From: Arthrobacter sp. SO3
GTDB lineage: Bacteria; Actinomycetota; Actinomycetes; Actinomycetales; Micrococcaceae
Assembly: GCF_020532825.1 (NCBI RefSeq)
Contig: NZ_MQTS01000241.1
Coordinates: 1-35,436, forward strand
Reading direction: 5' to 3'
Length of the DNA: 35,436 bases
Part shown: piece after piece, positions 35,106 to 35,436 of the stretch
How positions within the stretch are numbered: the first letter of the stretch is position 1
How the letters are laid out: the number at the start of each line of letters is the position of its first letter
The notes under the pieces: generated by a model
Databases searched by the model: none
The model's input: only the letters and a program-made list of their open reading frames with translations
Told to the model about the DNA's origin: nothing
Program-made: the position numbers and the translations under genes

Positions 35106-35436
35106 ATGCCGCATACCCTCTTCGGCACGCGCATCATCGCGGCCCCCATGGCCGGCGGGACGTCGACGCCCGGCTTCGTGAAGGCCGTGCATGACGCCGG
35201 AGGCCTGGGCTTCCTCGCCGCAGGATACAAAAGCGTCGAGGCCATGCAGACAGAGATCGGCGGCGCCCGGGCCCTGGGGGTGCGGTTCGGTGTGAATGTG
35301 TTCGTCCCCGATCCCGCCCGGTTGCCGCCGTCGGAGGCCGTGCAGGCGCAGCTTGAGGACTACCGCGGCCAGCTGCGGGCGGATGCCCGGCGGTACGGCG
35401 TGGAGATCCCGCCGCTACGGCTCGACGACGACGACC
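35106..35436 (+). CDS. Nitronate monooxygenase-like FMN protein (partial, runs off the window)
   Basis: The first 110 codons are present. They read LFGTRIIAAPMAGGTSTPGF, then KAVHDAGGLGFLAAGYKSVE and GVRFGVNVFVPDP, which match the N-terminal beta/alpha barrel of the nitronate monooxygenase / 2-nitropropane dioxygenase family (PF03060): the APMAGG FMN-binding stretch, the GGLGFLAAG glycine motif and the GVNVFVP strand. The enzyme oxidises alkyl nitronates such as propionate 3-nitronate. The catalytic histidine lies further on, outside the window. AGGAG (35095-35099) precedes ATG 35106 by 6 nt. Its upstream gap is only 36 bp to the divergent kinase gene, so the two promoters must overlap. Confidence 0.9.
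   Translation, partial: MPHTLFGTRIIAAPMAGGTSTPGFVKAVHDAGGLGFLAAGYKSVEAMQTEIGGARALGVRFGVNVFVPDPARLPPSEAVQAQLEDYRGQLRADARRYGVEIPPLRLDDDD

Overview
The window is high-GC DNA, densely packed with short gene gaps, 4-bp ATGA overlaps and frequent GTG starts. The protein set (mono-cistronic TypA, a fused OppD-OppF type ATPase in each of two peptide importers, IspH next to XseAB, class III PPK2, bPH-type membrane protein) fits a Gram-positive actinobacterium of the Micrococcales, most likely an Arthrobacter or Pseudarthrobacter relative. That assignment rests on protein resemblance recalled from memory, not on a search. No rRNA, tRNA, CRISPR array or complete insertion sequence was seen.

Layout. Positions 1-1410 form an accessory patch: one gene with an AbiEi-like N-terminus and a DUF559 (Vsr-like nuclease fold) C-terminus, flanked on both sides by clusters of a near-palindromic 10-mer (GGACATGCCC and its reverse complement GGGCATGTCC) and by a 42-bp tandem repeat. 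Positions 1412-3750 hold a small membrane protein and typA. Positions 4020-4916 encode an SGNH-hydrolase lipoprotein. Positions 5026-18080 carry two complete peptide ABC importers, both read leftwards: opp1 (substrate-binding lipoprotein, OppB, OppC, fused OppDF; 10537 to 5026) and opp2 (17961 to 10789). opp2 has an unusually long OppB and is interrupted by a PH-domain membrane protein gene on the opposite strand. In both systems a strong hairpin separates the binding-protein gene from the permease genes, which would let the binding protein be made in excess.

Positions 18216-19580 look like a scar: a second, diverged copy of the last codons of ychF with its own terminator, a possible gene remnant and an SDR oxidoreductase gene, ending at the intact ychF. 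Housekeeping genes follow: ychF, rmuC, ispH, an unknown membrane protein, xseA-xseB, a class III polyphosphate kinase 2 and alaA. Positions 28131-31828 are an osmoprotectant importer operon (ATPase, two permeases, binding lipoprotein) with a clear promoter at one end and a terminator at the other. The right end holds rsgA, a Nudix hydrolase, a BadF/BadG-type (N-acetylglucosamine-kinase-like) kinase and the start of a nitronate monooxygenase-like gene that runs off the window.

The most interesting items are the palindrome-flanked DUF559 gene (organised rather like a RAYT/REP unit but with a nuclease-fold protein), the ychF 3'-end duplication around the SDR gene, the extra six-helix block inside OppB of opp2, a perfect 26-bp inverted repeat beside rsgA, and a recurring arrangement in which a -10-like hexamer lies exactly 6 nt before the start codon in five genes, suggesting leaderless mRNAs.
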